DNA of 64,000 bases from Streptomyces xinghaiensis S187 (GTDB lineage: Bacteria; Actinomycetota; Actinomycetes; Streptomycetales; Streptomycetaceae): contig NZ_CP023202.1 of NCBI RefSeq assembly GCF_000220705.2, forward strand, positions 6,416,501-6,480,500, in the 5' to 3' direction. The notes below the pieces were generated by a model. It was not told the DNA's origin. It saw only the letters and a program-made list of their open reading frames with translations, and searched no databases. Within the stretch, counting starts at the first letter, position 1. Each line of letters starts with the position of its first letter. The position numbers were made by a program, and so were the translations under genes. Below, in pieces: positions 8,769 through 16,163 of the stretch.

Positions 8769-9365
8769 TCATTCCGGTCCCGGAAGCCTCATGAACCACA
8801 CGAACCCCTCCGATCCCTGACGCACCAGAAGATCGGCATGGGGGCGCGTGGGGTCGTATCCGAAGTGTTCCTGCTCCGACCGGGTCCAGCCGTCCCAGAA
8901 CGCGGACAGCTCCGGGCCGTCGCGCCGCCGCCCCCGCTCCCAGGCCGTGTCGCGGGGCGTCTCCAGCCAGATCAGCAGCGCCAGATACGGCCGCAGGGCC
9001 CGCCGCCCGGCACCGACCCCCTCCACCAGGACCACCGGCGCGGCCGGCAGCTCGCGCTCCGCGGCGAAGCGCCGCAGACGCCAGTCGTAGACCCGGTGGC
9101 GGGCCGTCCCGCCGCGGCCGAACGGGACCAGCACCTCGCGGACGAGCCGGTCCGTCCAGCCGAACGGCTCGTCATGGGTGGCGAGATCGTCCAGATGCAG
9201 CACCGGCGCCCCGCCCAGGGCGGCGGCCAGCCGTCCGGCGAAGGTGCTCTTGCCCGACCCGGCGTGGCCGTCGACGGCCACCAGCCGGACGGGGCCGCAG
9301 GACGGCGGCAGGCCGCGCAGCCACCGGGCGAGGGCGGCGAGGTCCGAGTGCTCGGCGGAGTCCAC
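8769..9365 (-). CDS. Uridine-kinase-like P-loop NTPase
   Basis: 198 residues from a GTG start at 9365. Walker A is GHAGSGKST near residue 35, followed by LHLDDLATHDEPFGW and LVEGVGAGRRALRPYLALLIWLETP, the order seen in the uridine kinase/AAA small-kinase family common in Streptomyces. The C-terminal part (YDPTRPHADLLV) fits a nucleotide-binding lid. Substrate unproven. Other starts further upstream are possible; the GTG was chosen because it begins the conserved region and the upstream frame is low-complexity Arg/Gly coding. Confidence 0.75.
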   Translation of the reverse strand: MDSAEHSDLAALARWLRGLPPSCGPVRLVAVDGHAGSGKSTFAGRLAAALGGAPVLHLDDLATHDEPFGWTDRLVREVLVPFGRGGTARHRVYDWRLRRFAAERELPAAPVVLVEGVGAGRRALRPYLALLIWLETPRDTAWERGRRRDGPELSAFWDGWTRSEQEHFGYDPTRPHADLLVRQGSEGFVWFMRLPGPE

Positions 9366-9499
9366 CCCGCCACGGTACGGCTCCCGTCGGGCCGGGTTCC
9401 GTCCGGCCGCGCGTCCGCCGGTCCGCCCGCGGTCTGCCCCCGCGCCCGTCCGCCCGCGCGTCCGCCTGCCCGGATCCGGACGGGTACCTTTCCGGCGGA
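9366..9499. repeat. Low-complexity GTCCGCC-rich spacer
   Basis: Degenerate iterations of gtccg, cccgcg and gtccgcc fill this gap between the kinase gene and the right end of the TnpB element. No gene seen. The first ~20 bases next to the element (about 9480-9499) would be the guide part if an omega-RNA is made from this copy. Confidence 0.4.
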
Positions 9500-9620
9500 G
9501 TGACTCCACCCGTGACTGAAGTCGCGGGCTTCCTGTGGCGGTGGCTAGGCACCGTCGCAGAGGACCAGCCCGGCCCTGTGATTGACATTCAGCGCGCCGA
9601 CGTGGTCGGCGTTCGCGACC
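9500..9620 (-). ncRNA. Predicted TnpB right end / omega-RNA (reRNA) scaffold
   Basis: Downstream of the tnpB stop, the minus strand reads GAAGCCCGCGACTTCAGT, then CACGGGTGGAGTCAC. It can fold as CCCG.GACT/AGTC.CGGG and closely resembles right ends of IS200/IS605-type elements. In studied TnpB systems, the guide RNA covers the 3' end of tnpB and this hairpin and extends into flanking DNA. The upper limit (9620) is my estimate; expression is inference. Confidence 0.5.
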
Positions 9621-10771
9621 AGGCCGCAGTTGACGCAGGCGAACTTTGCCTGGGTGACGCGGTTCTCCTTGGCCACGTGCCCGCATCCACCGATGCTGGG
9701 CGGGCAGGTGCGGGACGTGTTGCGGGCGTCCACCGGGATCACACGGCGACCGGCGCTTTCAGCCTTGTCCGCCAGGATCCTCAGGAACTGCCCCCAACCC
9801 GCATCCAAAATCCTGCGGTTCAGCCCGGCTTTCGCCGCCGCGCCGTTGGCCAGGAACACGCCGGGCTGCTCGGGGTCGGGCCTGGGTGCGGGCGCCTTGG
9901 TCATGCCCGCGGTGTTCAGCCGCTCGACCCCGATCGCATCGTGCTTACGGACCAGGGCAAGGGCCTGCTTGTGGTGGTGGTCCAGACGCCGCCGCCGGGT
10001 CTTGGCGTGCAGCTTGGCGACCGTGCGGGCCGCGGCACGATGCTTCTTCGTACGACGCCGGGTGCGCTGGGGGAAGGTCGCCAGGTGGTGCTGCGCTGCG
10101 GCCAGCTCCTCTGCCGCCTGGTCGAGGAACCCGGGGTTGGCGACGTGGTGGCCGTCGGAGTCGGTGAGGAAGTGGACCGTGCCCAGGTCGATACCCACCC
10201 GGCTGCCGGTGGGCGGCAGTGGCTCGGCGGGCACTTCGTCGCAGGCGAGGATGACGTACCAGCGGCGGCCCTCCCGCTTGACACTGACCGTCTTCACCCG
10301 GCCCTTCACCGGCCGGTGCCGGTGAACGCGGACGTGCCCGACGCCCTGCAGCCGCACGCGGGTACGCGTGTCGTGGGGGGTGGAGTCCCACCGGCAGCCG
10401 TCCCCGTCCTTGGGAAAGGTGACGGTGTCGAAATGCCCGACCCCCTTGAACCGCGGGTACCCGGGCGTGCCGCCGGTCTTCACCCGCCGGAAGAACGCCT
10501 GGAAGGCCCGGTCCAGGCGGCGCAGGGTCGCCTGCTGGCTGGAGAAGGACCACCGGCCCTGACGCTCCGGATCGAACGCCCGGATCTCCCTCAACTGCGC
10601 CGACTGATCCCCGTACCGGACCGAGGTTCTGGAGCTGTGCCGGTAGGCGTCACGACGCTCTTGAAGTGCCCCGTTGTACAGGGAGCAGTGATCCCGCACC
10701 ATCTCCACCAGCGCCCGCTCCTGACGGACCGTGGGACGCAGAAGAAACCGATACGCCCGCCTCACACCCAC
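9545..10771 (-). CDS. tnpB: TnpB, RNA-guided nuclease of an IS200/IS605-family element
   Basis: 408 residues with the full TnpB layout: N-terminal HTH/WED-like region, then a RuvC fold with D195 (VGIDLG), E283 (GVERLN) and D389 (NADHVGALN). A zinc ribbon sits between the last two. The ribbon is unusual: the first knuckle is CPPSIGGC (C-x6-C) rather than C-x2-C, while the second (CVNC) is normal. All catalytic acids are present, so it is probably an active nuclease. No tnpA (Y1 transposase) is nearby, so mobility would need help in trans. It lies antisense to leuA, just upstream of the leuA leader. Confidence 0.93.
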   Translation of the reverse strand: MGVRRAYRFLLRPTVRQERALVEMVRDHCSLYNGALQERRDAYRHSSRTSVRYGDQSAQLREIRAFDPERQGRWSFSSQQATLRRLDRAFQAFFRRVKTGGTPGYPRFKGVGHFDTVTFPKDGDGCRWDSTPHDTRTRVRLQGVGHVRVHRHRPVKGRVKTVSVKREGRRWYVILACDEVPAEPLPPTGSRVGIDLGTVHFLTDSDGHHVANPGFLDQAAEELAAAQHHLATFPQRTRRRTKKHRAAARTVAKLHAKTRRRRLDHHHKQALALVRKHDAIGVERLNTAGMTKAPAPRPDPEQPGVFLANGAAAKAGLNRRILDAGWGQFLRILADKAESAGRRVIPVDARNTSRTCPPSIGGCGHVAKENRVTQAKFACVNCGLVANADHVGALNVNHRAGLVLCDGA

Positions 10772-10907
10772 CCCACCTCCCCGCAGTTTCCCCTGACCAA
10801 CGCCGGTGTGCTCACGCTACCGGCCCCTACTGACAACGCAGCGTGCTCCGCCGCTGCGCGGCTCCGGCCCAAGGATTCGATTCCCCCGCCGGCTGAAGCC
10901 GATGGTC

Positions 10908-10921
10908 CCCTCGAAAGAGGG
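10908..10921 (+). other. GNRA-tetraloop hairpin between tnpB left end and leuA promoter
   Basis: CCCTC, a GAAA loop and GAGGG form a perfect 5-bp stem. It may belong to the left end of the tnpB element or to DNA upstream of the leuA promoter. No further function can be read. Confidence 0.45.
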
Positions 10922-10961
10922 TCTGATGGCGAAACACCGGCCGCGCTGCGGAACGTAGCTG

Positions 10962-10967
10962 TAGGGT
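10962..10967 (+). promoter_or_regulatory. Probable -10 box of the leuA transcript
   Basis: TAGGGT ends eight bases before the leader ATG at 10976, so transcription would begin at or very near the leader start codon. No good -35 hexamer is seen at the matching distance. Confidence 0.45.
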
Positions 10968-10975
10968 GACGCTCG

Positions 10976-11071
10976 ATGTCCGACATGTGCTCGTGGAACC
11001 TCCTCCTTAGGTGCCGCGACGAGGGCCGCCCGGGCCGACCTCCTCGTCGCGGTGTCGGTCCTGTGCCGTAG
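10976..11071 (+). CDS. leuA leader peptide with Leu-Leu-Leu run
   Basis: A 31-codon reading frame starting MSDMCSWNLLLRC, with three consecutive Leu codons CTC CTC CTT at 11000-11008. It ends at TAG 11069-11071, 41 bases before leuA. A second in-frame ATG (10985) could also start it. Leader peptides rich in the regulated amino acid are the mark of ribosome-mediated attenuation, and leucine-codon leaders ahead of leuA have been predicted in other actinobacteria. The Leu codons lie directly before the left arm of a long stem, so ribosome stalling there would disturb that stem. Confidence 0.7.
   Translation: MSDMCSWNLLLRCRDEGRPGRPPRRGVGPVP
11010..11056 (+). promoter_or_regulatory. leuA leader stem-loop (attenuator candidate)
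   Basis: CCGCGACGAGG (11014-11024) pairs perfectly with CCTCGTCGCGG (11042-11052). With flanking G-T and G-C pairs the stem extends to 15 bp (11010-11024 with 11042-11056). It begins one base after the Leu codon run. No T tract follows, so control could act on translation or through a factor rather than by classical intrinsic termination. Confidence 0.65.
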
Positions 11072-11112
11072 GAGTCGGCCGCCCTGACGCAGAGTCGAGA
11101 GAGAGCCTCCCG

Positions 11113-12876
11113 ATGCACAGCCGTGTCCAGCACGCCTCCGACCGGTACCCGGTCTTCCCCGAACAGCAGCCCTCCGGCATGCCCGCGGGGCGCTACACCC
11201 CCTTCGCCCCCATCGACCTCCCCGACCGCGGCTGGCCCTCCCGCGTGGTCACCAAGGCGCCCCAGTGGTGCGCGGTCGACCTGCGCGACGGCAACCAGGC
11301 GCTGATCGACCCGATGGGCGCCGAGCGCAAGCTGCGCATGTTCGAACTCCTGGTCTCCATGGGCTACAAGGAGATCGAGGTCGGCTTCCCGTCCGCCAGC
11401 CAGACCGACTTCGACTTCCTCCGGAAGATCATCGAGGAGGACCGCGTACCGGACGACGTGGCGATCCAGGTGCTGGTGCCGGCCCGGACGGAACTCATCG
11501 AGCGCACCTTCGAGGCGGTGCGGGGCTCGCACCACGCCATCATCCACCTCTACAACTCCACCTCCACCCTCCAGCGCCGGGTCGTCTTCGGCATGGAGCG
11601 GAGCGAGATCACCGCGCTCGCCGTGCGGGGCGCCCGCACCTGTGCCGATCTCGCCGAGCGGACGCCCGGCACGGGCATCAGCTTCCAGTACTCGCCCGAG
11701 TCGTACACCGGTACGGAGCTGGAGTTCGCCGCGGAGATCTGCAACGCGGTCACCGACGTCTGGCAGCCCGACCGGGACCGCAAGGCCATCGTCAACCTGC
11801 CGGCGACCGTCGAGATGGCGATGCCCAACGTCTACGCGGACTCCATCGAGTGGATGCACCGCAACCTCGACCGGCGTGACGCGCTCGTCCTGTCCGTGCA
11901 CCCGCACAACGACCGCGGTACGGCGGTGGCCGCCGCGGAACTCGGCTACCTGGCGGGCGCGGACCGCGTCGAGGGCTGCCTCTTCGGCAACGGGGAGCGC
12001 ACCGGCAACGTCTGCCTGGTGACGCTCGGGCTGAACCTCTTCAGCCAGGGCATCGACCCGATGATCGACTTCTCGCGGCTGGACGAGATCCGCCGCACCG
12101 TGGAGTTCTGCAACCAGCTCCCGGTCCACCTCCGCCATCCGTACGGCGGCGACATGGTGTACACCGCCTTCTCCGGGTCCCACCAGGACGCGATCAAGAA
12201 GGGGTTCGAGGCCCTGGAGCGGGAGGCGCGGGCAGCGGGCCGCCCGGTGTCCGAGCACACCTGGGGGGTGCCGTACCTGCCCATCGACCCCAAGGACGTC
12301 GGCCGCGACTACGAGGCCGTCATCAGGGTCAACTCCCAGTCGGGCAAGGGCGGGGTGGCCCACCTGATGAAGACCGAGCACCAGATGGAGCTGCCGCGCG
12401 GGCTGCAGATCGAGTTCTCCCGCGCCGTCCAGACGCGCACCGACGTCCAGGGCGGGGAGGTGACCCCCGGCGAACTGTGGGAGGTCTTCACCGAGGAGTA
12501 CCTCCTGGACGAGGAGGGCGGCGCGTCCGCCGGACGCCGGCTGCGCCTGCTGTCCCACACGGTCAGCGACTCGGTCGACGGGAAGAGCAGCCTCACGGCA
12601 CAGGTCCTCGACGGCGGCACCCCGGTGGACCTGGAGGGGGTGGGCAAGGGCCCGATCGACGCCTTCACCACGGCCCTCAGCGGGATCGGCGTCGACGTCC
12701 GGGTGCGCGACTACCAGGAGCACGCGATGTCCGAGGGACGTGACGCGCGGGCGGCCGCGTACGTCGAGTGCGCCGTCGACGGGCGGGCGCTGTGGGGCGT
12801 CGGTATCGACTCCAGCATCGTCGCCGCGTCCCTGAGGGCGCTGGTCTCCGCCGTCAACCGTTCCTTCCGGAGCTGA
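11113..12876 (+). CDS. leuA: 2-isopropylmalate synthase
   Basis: 587 residues. Condenses acetyl-CoA with 2-oxoisovalerate, the first committed step of leucine synthesis, in the cytoplasm. The catalytic barrel shows DLRDGNQALIDPM, GFPSASQTDFDF, LSVHPHNDRGTAVAAAEL (metal His pair), GCLFGNGERTGNVCL and VNSQSGKGG. The C-terminal ~130 residues form the regulatory LeuA dimer domain that binds leucine in family members. It is the long actinobacterial/yeast-type form. ATG 11113 was chosen because the conserved N-terminus (YTPFAPIDLPDR) follows shortly and the preceding codons lie in the attenuator. Confidence 0.97.
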   Translation: MHSRVQHASDRYPVFPEQQPSGMPAGRYTPFAPIDLPDRGWPSRVVTKAPQWCAVDLRDGNQALIDPMGAERKLRMFELLVSMGYKEIEVGFPSASQTDFDFLRKIIEEDRVPDDVAIQVLVPARTELIERTFEAVRGSHHAIIHLYNSTSTLQRRVVFGMERSEITALAVRGARTCADLAERTPGTGISFQYSPESYTGTELEFAAEICNAVTDVWQPDRDRKAIVNLPATVEMAMPNVYADSIEWMHRNLDRRDALVLSVHPHNDRGTAVAAAELGYLAGADRVEGCLFGNGERTGNVCLVTLGLNLFSQGIDPMIDFSRLDEIRRTVEFCNQLPVHLRHPYGGDMVYTAFSGSHQDAIKKGFEALEREARAAGRPVSEHTWGVPYLPIDPKDVGRDYEAVIRVNSQSGKGGVAHLMKTEHQMELPRGLQIEFSRAVQTRTDVQGGEVTPGELWEVFTEEYLLDEEGGASAGRRLRLLSHTVSDSVDGKSSLTAQVLDGGTPVDLEGVGKGPIDAFTTALSGIGVDVRVRDYQEHAMSEGRDARAAAYVECAVDGRALWGVGIDSSIVAASLRALVSAVNRSFRS

Positions 12877-12892
12877 CCCCGGGTCACCGGAA

Positions 12893-12920
12893 GCCGGCCC
12901 CGCCGGGTGGCGGGGCCGGC
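12893..12920. terminator. Bidirectional terminator after leuA
   Basis: GCCGGCCCCGCC (12893-12904) and GGCGGGGCCGGC (12909-12920) form a perfect 12-bp stem with a four-base GGGT loop. It lies 16 bases after the leuA stop and also downstream of the minus-strand MFS remnant. Confidence 0.8.
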
Positions 12921-12942
12921 ACCGCGGCGGTGGCGGGTGCGG

Positions 12943-13250
12943 TCAGGAGCGGCCCGCGGACCGGCTGCGCCGGAACAGGCCGTACCCGATGAGCAGGGAC
13001 GCCGCCAGCACCACGGCGGTGTCCACGGCGAAGGCCAGCCGCACCCCGCTCAGCAGGGCGAGATCGGCGGCGGTGCCGGCTTCGCGCAGCGCGTGCACCC
13101 GGCTCGCGGACAGCGCGCCCAGGACCGGGATGCCGATGGTGATGCCGAGCTGCTGCGAACTGGTGATCAGCCCGGTGGCCAGCCCCTGCTCGTGGTCGGG
13201 GAGCCCCGAGGTCGCGTTGACGCCGTACGAGACCACGGCCGACATGTGTC
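12943..13250 (-). pseudogene. C-terminal fragment of an MFS transporter
   Basis: Only about the last 100 residues remain: SAVVSYGVNATSG, then GLATGLITSSQQLGITIG (the conserved region of TMS 11 in DHA2-type drug efflux proteins), VLGALSASRV and AVVLAASLLIGYGLF. Nothing transporter-like continues upstream of about 13250 on the minus strand; the frame runs into the antisense of the next fragment. The break coincides with that of the plus-strand regulator fragment, which argues for one deletion removing the 5' parts of both divergent genes. Confidence 0.75.
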
Positions 13251-13254
13251 CCAT

Positions 13255-13719
13255 GCGGCCTGGAACGAGTCGGCGCGGCTCGCCCTCGGCATGACCGGGG
13301 CCGACCGCAACTGCCTGGTGGGCTTCTTCCGCGACCGAGCGTTCCGCAGCCGGGTGCGGGCGTGGGAGGAACTCGCGCCGACGGTGGTGGCGGCCCTCCG
13401 CGCCGCGGTGTCCGAGCGCCCCGGCGACGAGGGGTTCCGGGCGGTGATCCGCGAACTCACCCGGACCAGCCCGGAGTTCGCCGAGCTGTGGGCGCGGCAG
13501 GAGGTACGGGCCGCCGGCGTGCTGGTCAACGAGGTGGAGCATCCGGTGGTCGGCACGATGAGGTTCGAGGCGAGCCAGCTGCGGATGCCGGCCCGCCCCG
13601 ATCTCACGGTCGTGCTCTACAACCCCGCGCCGCACACCGACACCGCGGACAAGGTGCGATGGCTGCTGGGCGCCCCCGCCGCACCGGCCGCCCGTTTCCC
13701 CGGAGCGGCGCGGAACTGA
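13255..13719 (+). pseudogene. C-terminal fragment of an XRE/MmyB-type regulator
   Basis: The frame from about 13255 reads AAWNESARLALG, RAWEELAPTVVAALRAAV, SPEFAELWARQEV, VEHPVVGTMRFEASQL and LTVVLYNPAP. This is the MmyB-like ligand-binding domain found at the C-terminus of many Streptomyces HTH regulators. The N-terminal helix-turn-helix and roughly half of the protein are missing, and no start signal is present. In intact genomes such regulators are often divergent from an MFS or short-chain dehydrogenase gene they control, which fits the adjoining MFS remnant. Confidence 0.75.
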
Positions 13720-13834
13720 ATCCGCCGCCGTGGCCTGCCGCTTTCCGTTGAGTGGAACGGGGGGCGACGGCTGATCATTGCGGCGTGACCGGCCGTGTGC
13801 CAGGGTTTTCGGTGCGCGCCCGGTACCGACCGAA

Positions 13835-13877
13835 CCGGATCGCTTTCCCGGAGATCCGGATCGTATTCCTCTTTTTT
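13835..13877 (+). terminator. Intrinsic-terminator-like hairpin ahead of operon A
   Basis: CCGGATC (13835-13841) pairs with GATCCGG (13853-13859) and is followed by a T-rich run with six Ts at 13872-13877. It lies 68 bases before the first gene of operon A, so it could end read-through from the regulator fragment or act as an attenuator in the operon leader. Confidence 0.5.
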
Positions 13878-13945
13878 CGGCCGTCCTGTGCGGTACCGGT
13901 GTGCTGTCGCGCGGTCTGCGTCTTTCCTGAGCGGGGGAAATCACG

Positions 13946-15100
13946 ATGCACGATGTCGCCATGTTCACGCCCGGCCCGACGCATATTCCTCTGGCCATGA
14001 GAATGGCCTCGATATCCCGGCTGACACATCACCGCTCCCCGGAATTCACCAAACTCCACGACCGTATTCACAGCGGTCTGCAGAGCCTGTTCGCCACCGG
14101 CGGCCGGATCCTCATGCTGCCGGCCTCGGGGACCGGCGCGATGGAGGCCGTCGTGGCGAACACCGTGGAACCGGGCGACACCGTCCTGGTCCTGGCCGCG
14201 GGCAAGTACGGCCGCCGCTGGGCCGAGCTGTGCCGCACGTACCGGGCGGACGTACGGCTCCACGAAGTGCCCGACGGCGCCACCTTCGAGGCCGCCGCCG
14301 TGGAGCGCGCACTGCGCGAAGCCCGGCCGCGGCATCTCTTCCTGACGCACTGCGAGACCTCGACCGGAGCCGTCCACGACGTGCGGACCCTGGCCGCGCT
14401 GGGGCGCGAGTACGGGGCCACCGTCGTCGCGGACACCATGACCTCCATCGCCGTGGAGCCCTTCCACATGGACGACTGGGGGGTGGACTTCGCCGTCACG
14501 GCCTCGCACAAGGGTCTGATGAGCCCGCCCGGGGCCGCGTTCGTCGCGGTCGGCGACCAGGCGTGGGAACGCGTCCGGCCCGCACAGGGCTACTCCTACT
14601 GGAACTTCCACATCCTGCGCGCGAGTGCCCTGGAGAGCACCGTGCCCAACACCCCGCCGACCACGACCCTGTTCGCGGTCGCCGCCGCTCTCGACGCGAT
14701 CGAGGCCGAGGGGCTCACGCAGGTCTGGGGACGGCACGCGCGCAGCGCCGCCGTGTGCCGTGCCGGGGTCGGCGCCCTGGGGCTGGAGCTGTTCCCCCGG
14801 TCGGTACCGTCGAACGCCTTGACCGCGGTACGTCTCCCGGAGCGGGTGCGGACGGACGGGCTGGTGGAGGAACTGCACCACCGCTTCGGCTTCCGCGTGG
14901 CCGGCGGGCAGGGGGGCCTCAAGGGCCGGATCGTCCGCGTCGGCCACATCGGCGCGGTGACCCCGCTCCAGCTGATGCCGGTGCTGACCGCCCTGGAGAT
15001 GCTGCTTCTCGAACGCGGGCTCGACCGGCGCCCCGGCACGGCGTCCGCGGCGATGGCCGGCGAGCTGTGGGACGGGCTCGCGCCCGGCCGGGCCGCCTGA
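13946..15100 (+). CDS. Class V PLP-dependent aminotransferase
   Basis: 384 residues, cytoplasmic. The start (TPGPTHIPLAM) and the sequence LMLPASGTGAMEAVV match the alanine-glyoxylate / serine-pyruvate / 2-aminoethylphosphonate branch of class V aminotransferases. K189 (ASHKGLMSPPG) is the PLP lysine; DTMTSI holds the Asp that contacts the ring nitrogen. GGGGGAAA lies seven bases before the ATG. First gene of operon A. The immediate neighbour is an aldolase-type enzyme, so it may aminate an oxo-acid or provide an aldehyde such as glyoxylate. Substrate not determinable. Confidence 0.88.
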   Translation: MHDVAMFTPGPTHIPLAMRMASISRLTHHRSPEFTKLHDRIHSGLQSLFATGGRILMLPASGTGAMEAVVANTVEPGDTVLVLAAGKYGRRWAELCRTYRADVRLHEVPDGATFEAAAVERALREARPRHLFLTHCETSTGAVHDVRTLAALGREYGATVVADTMTSIAVEPFHMDDWGVDFAVTASHKGLMSPPGAAFVAVGDQAWERVRPAQGYSYWNFHILRASALESTVPNTPPTTTLFAVAAALDAIEAEGLTQVWGRHARSAAVCRAGVGALGLELFPRSVPSNALTAVRLPERVRTDGLVEELHHRFGFRVAGGQGGLKGRIVRVGHIGAVTPLQLMPVLTALEMLLLERGLDRRPGTASAAMAGELWDGLAPGRAA

Positions 15101-15251
15101 CCCCCGCTCCGCCCCCGCCGCGCCCCGGCCGTCCGCCGGCGCGGGCCCCGGCCCCGCCACACCCGTACCGAGCCCTCCGCCGCCCCCGCCCGCGCCGGAC
15201 GCCCGCCCGGCGCCGCACCTCATCCCTCCCGGAGACCCTGGAGACCTGGCC
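15101..15251 (+). other. 151-base gap inside operon A
   Basis: C-rich sequence (runs of CCCCGCC) without a supported gene. A GGAGACC tract just before 15252 serves as the ribosome site of the aldolase gene. Confidence 0.5.
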
Positions 15252-16151
15252 ATGATCAGTACCGCGAACCACCGCTTCATCGGGGCGTACACCACGCTCC
15301 TCACCCCGTTCCAGCCCTCCGGCGCGCTGGACGAGGACGCGCTGCGCCGCCTCGTCGACTTCCAGATCGCCAACGGGGTCACCCGGCTCTGCCCCAACGG
15401 GGTGACCGGGGAAGCCGCCGCGCTCACCGACGAGGAGAAGCTGCGGATCACCGAGATCTGCGTCGAACAGGCCGCCGGCCGCGCGATGGTCATCCCCGAC
15501 ATCGGCACCGAGTGCCTGGCCCGCACCGTCGAACTGGCGCAACGGGCCGAGACCCTGGGCGCGGACGCCGTCCTCGCGTTCACCCCGTACCTCGACCCGC
15601 CCACCGAGCGCGGCCTGGTGGCCTACTTCCGGCAGGTGGCCGACTCCGTGGGCATCCCGCTGATGATGCACAACCTGCCGGGACGCACCACCGTCGACAC
15701 CTCACCGGAGCAGGTCGCCGAACTGGCGGCCCACCCCAACATCGTCGGGATGAAGGAGGGCAACCAGGACATCGTGCGGATGCGCCGGGTCCTGCACCTG
15801 GTCCGCGACGCGGACTTCGTGGTCCTCTCGGGCAACGACTTCACGGCGCTGCCCACCCTGCTGCTCGGCGGCCACGGGCACATCTCCGTGGCGGCCAACG
15901 TCATGCCGCGGCAGAGCCGTTCGATCGTCGAGGCGGCGCTCGCCGACGATTTTGTGACGGCTCGCGATCTCTACCTCAAATTCGCCGAGTTCTACCGCGG
16001 AATCTATTTCGCGACGAACCCGATTGCGCTCAAGAAGGCTTTCTCGCTGGCGCACTTCGACGTCGGTGAGCCGCGGCTTCCGCTCACCCCGTTCCCCGAG
16101 GAGCGGACCGGCGAACTCGAAACGATCATGAAGAGCTGCGAACTCCTCTGA
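15252..16151 (+). CDS. DapA-family aldolase (dihydrodipicolinate synthase/N-acetylneuraminate lyase superfamily)
   Basis: 299 residues, the usual length of the family. The Schiff-base lysine is K168 (VGMKEGN) and the catalytic Tyr lies in AFTPYLDPPT. The glycine-threonine loop reads PNGVTGEAA instead of GTTGE, so one residue that binds the pyruvate carboxylate or acts in proton relay in DHDPS differs. These enzymes usually add pyruvate to an aldehyde or cleave the product. Within operon A it is followed after 12 bases by a cupin gene. Likely a specialised, non-lysine enzyme; the aldehyde partner is unknown. Confidence 0.88.
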   Translation: MISTANHRFIGAYTTLLTPFQPSGALDEDALRRLVDFQIANGVTRLCPNGVTGEAAALTDEEKLRITEICVEQAAGRAMVIPDIGTECLARTVELAQRAETLGADAVLAFTPYLDPPTERGLVAYFRQVADSVGIPLMMHNLPGRTTVDTSPEQVAELAAHPNIVGMKEGNQDIVRMRRVLHLVRDADFVVLSGNDFTALPTLLLGGHGHISVAANVMPRQSRSIVEAALADDFVTARDLYLKFAEFYRGIYFATNPIALKKAFSLAHFDVGEPRLPLTPFPEERTGELETIMKSCELL

Positions 16152-16163
16152 AGGCGAGCTGTG

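Larger units (their letters stand above)
9500..10921 (-). mobile_element. Solo-tnpB IS200/IS605-type element (IS1341-like)
   Basis: The right end is the hairpin at about 9500-9530. The left end is less certain: 10889-10901 contains CGGC-TGAA-GCCG and 10908-10921 a CCCTC-GAAA-GAGGG hairpin, which fits a structured left end about 120-150 bases upstream of tnpB. No target duplication is expected for this family. Boundaries are inferred from structure only. Confidence 0.6.

Noticed and set aside
10872..10921. A T-box or riboswitch upstream of leuA
   Set aside because: No T-box motif or known aptamer pattern is seen. The Leu-codon leader peptide and stem explain leucine control more simply.
12943..13998. 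An intact 351-residue minus-strand gene
   Set aside because: Only the last ~100 residues resemble a transporter; the rest is antisense to the regulator fragment and to operon A's leader.
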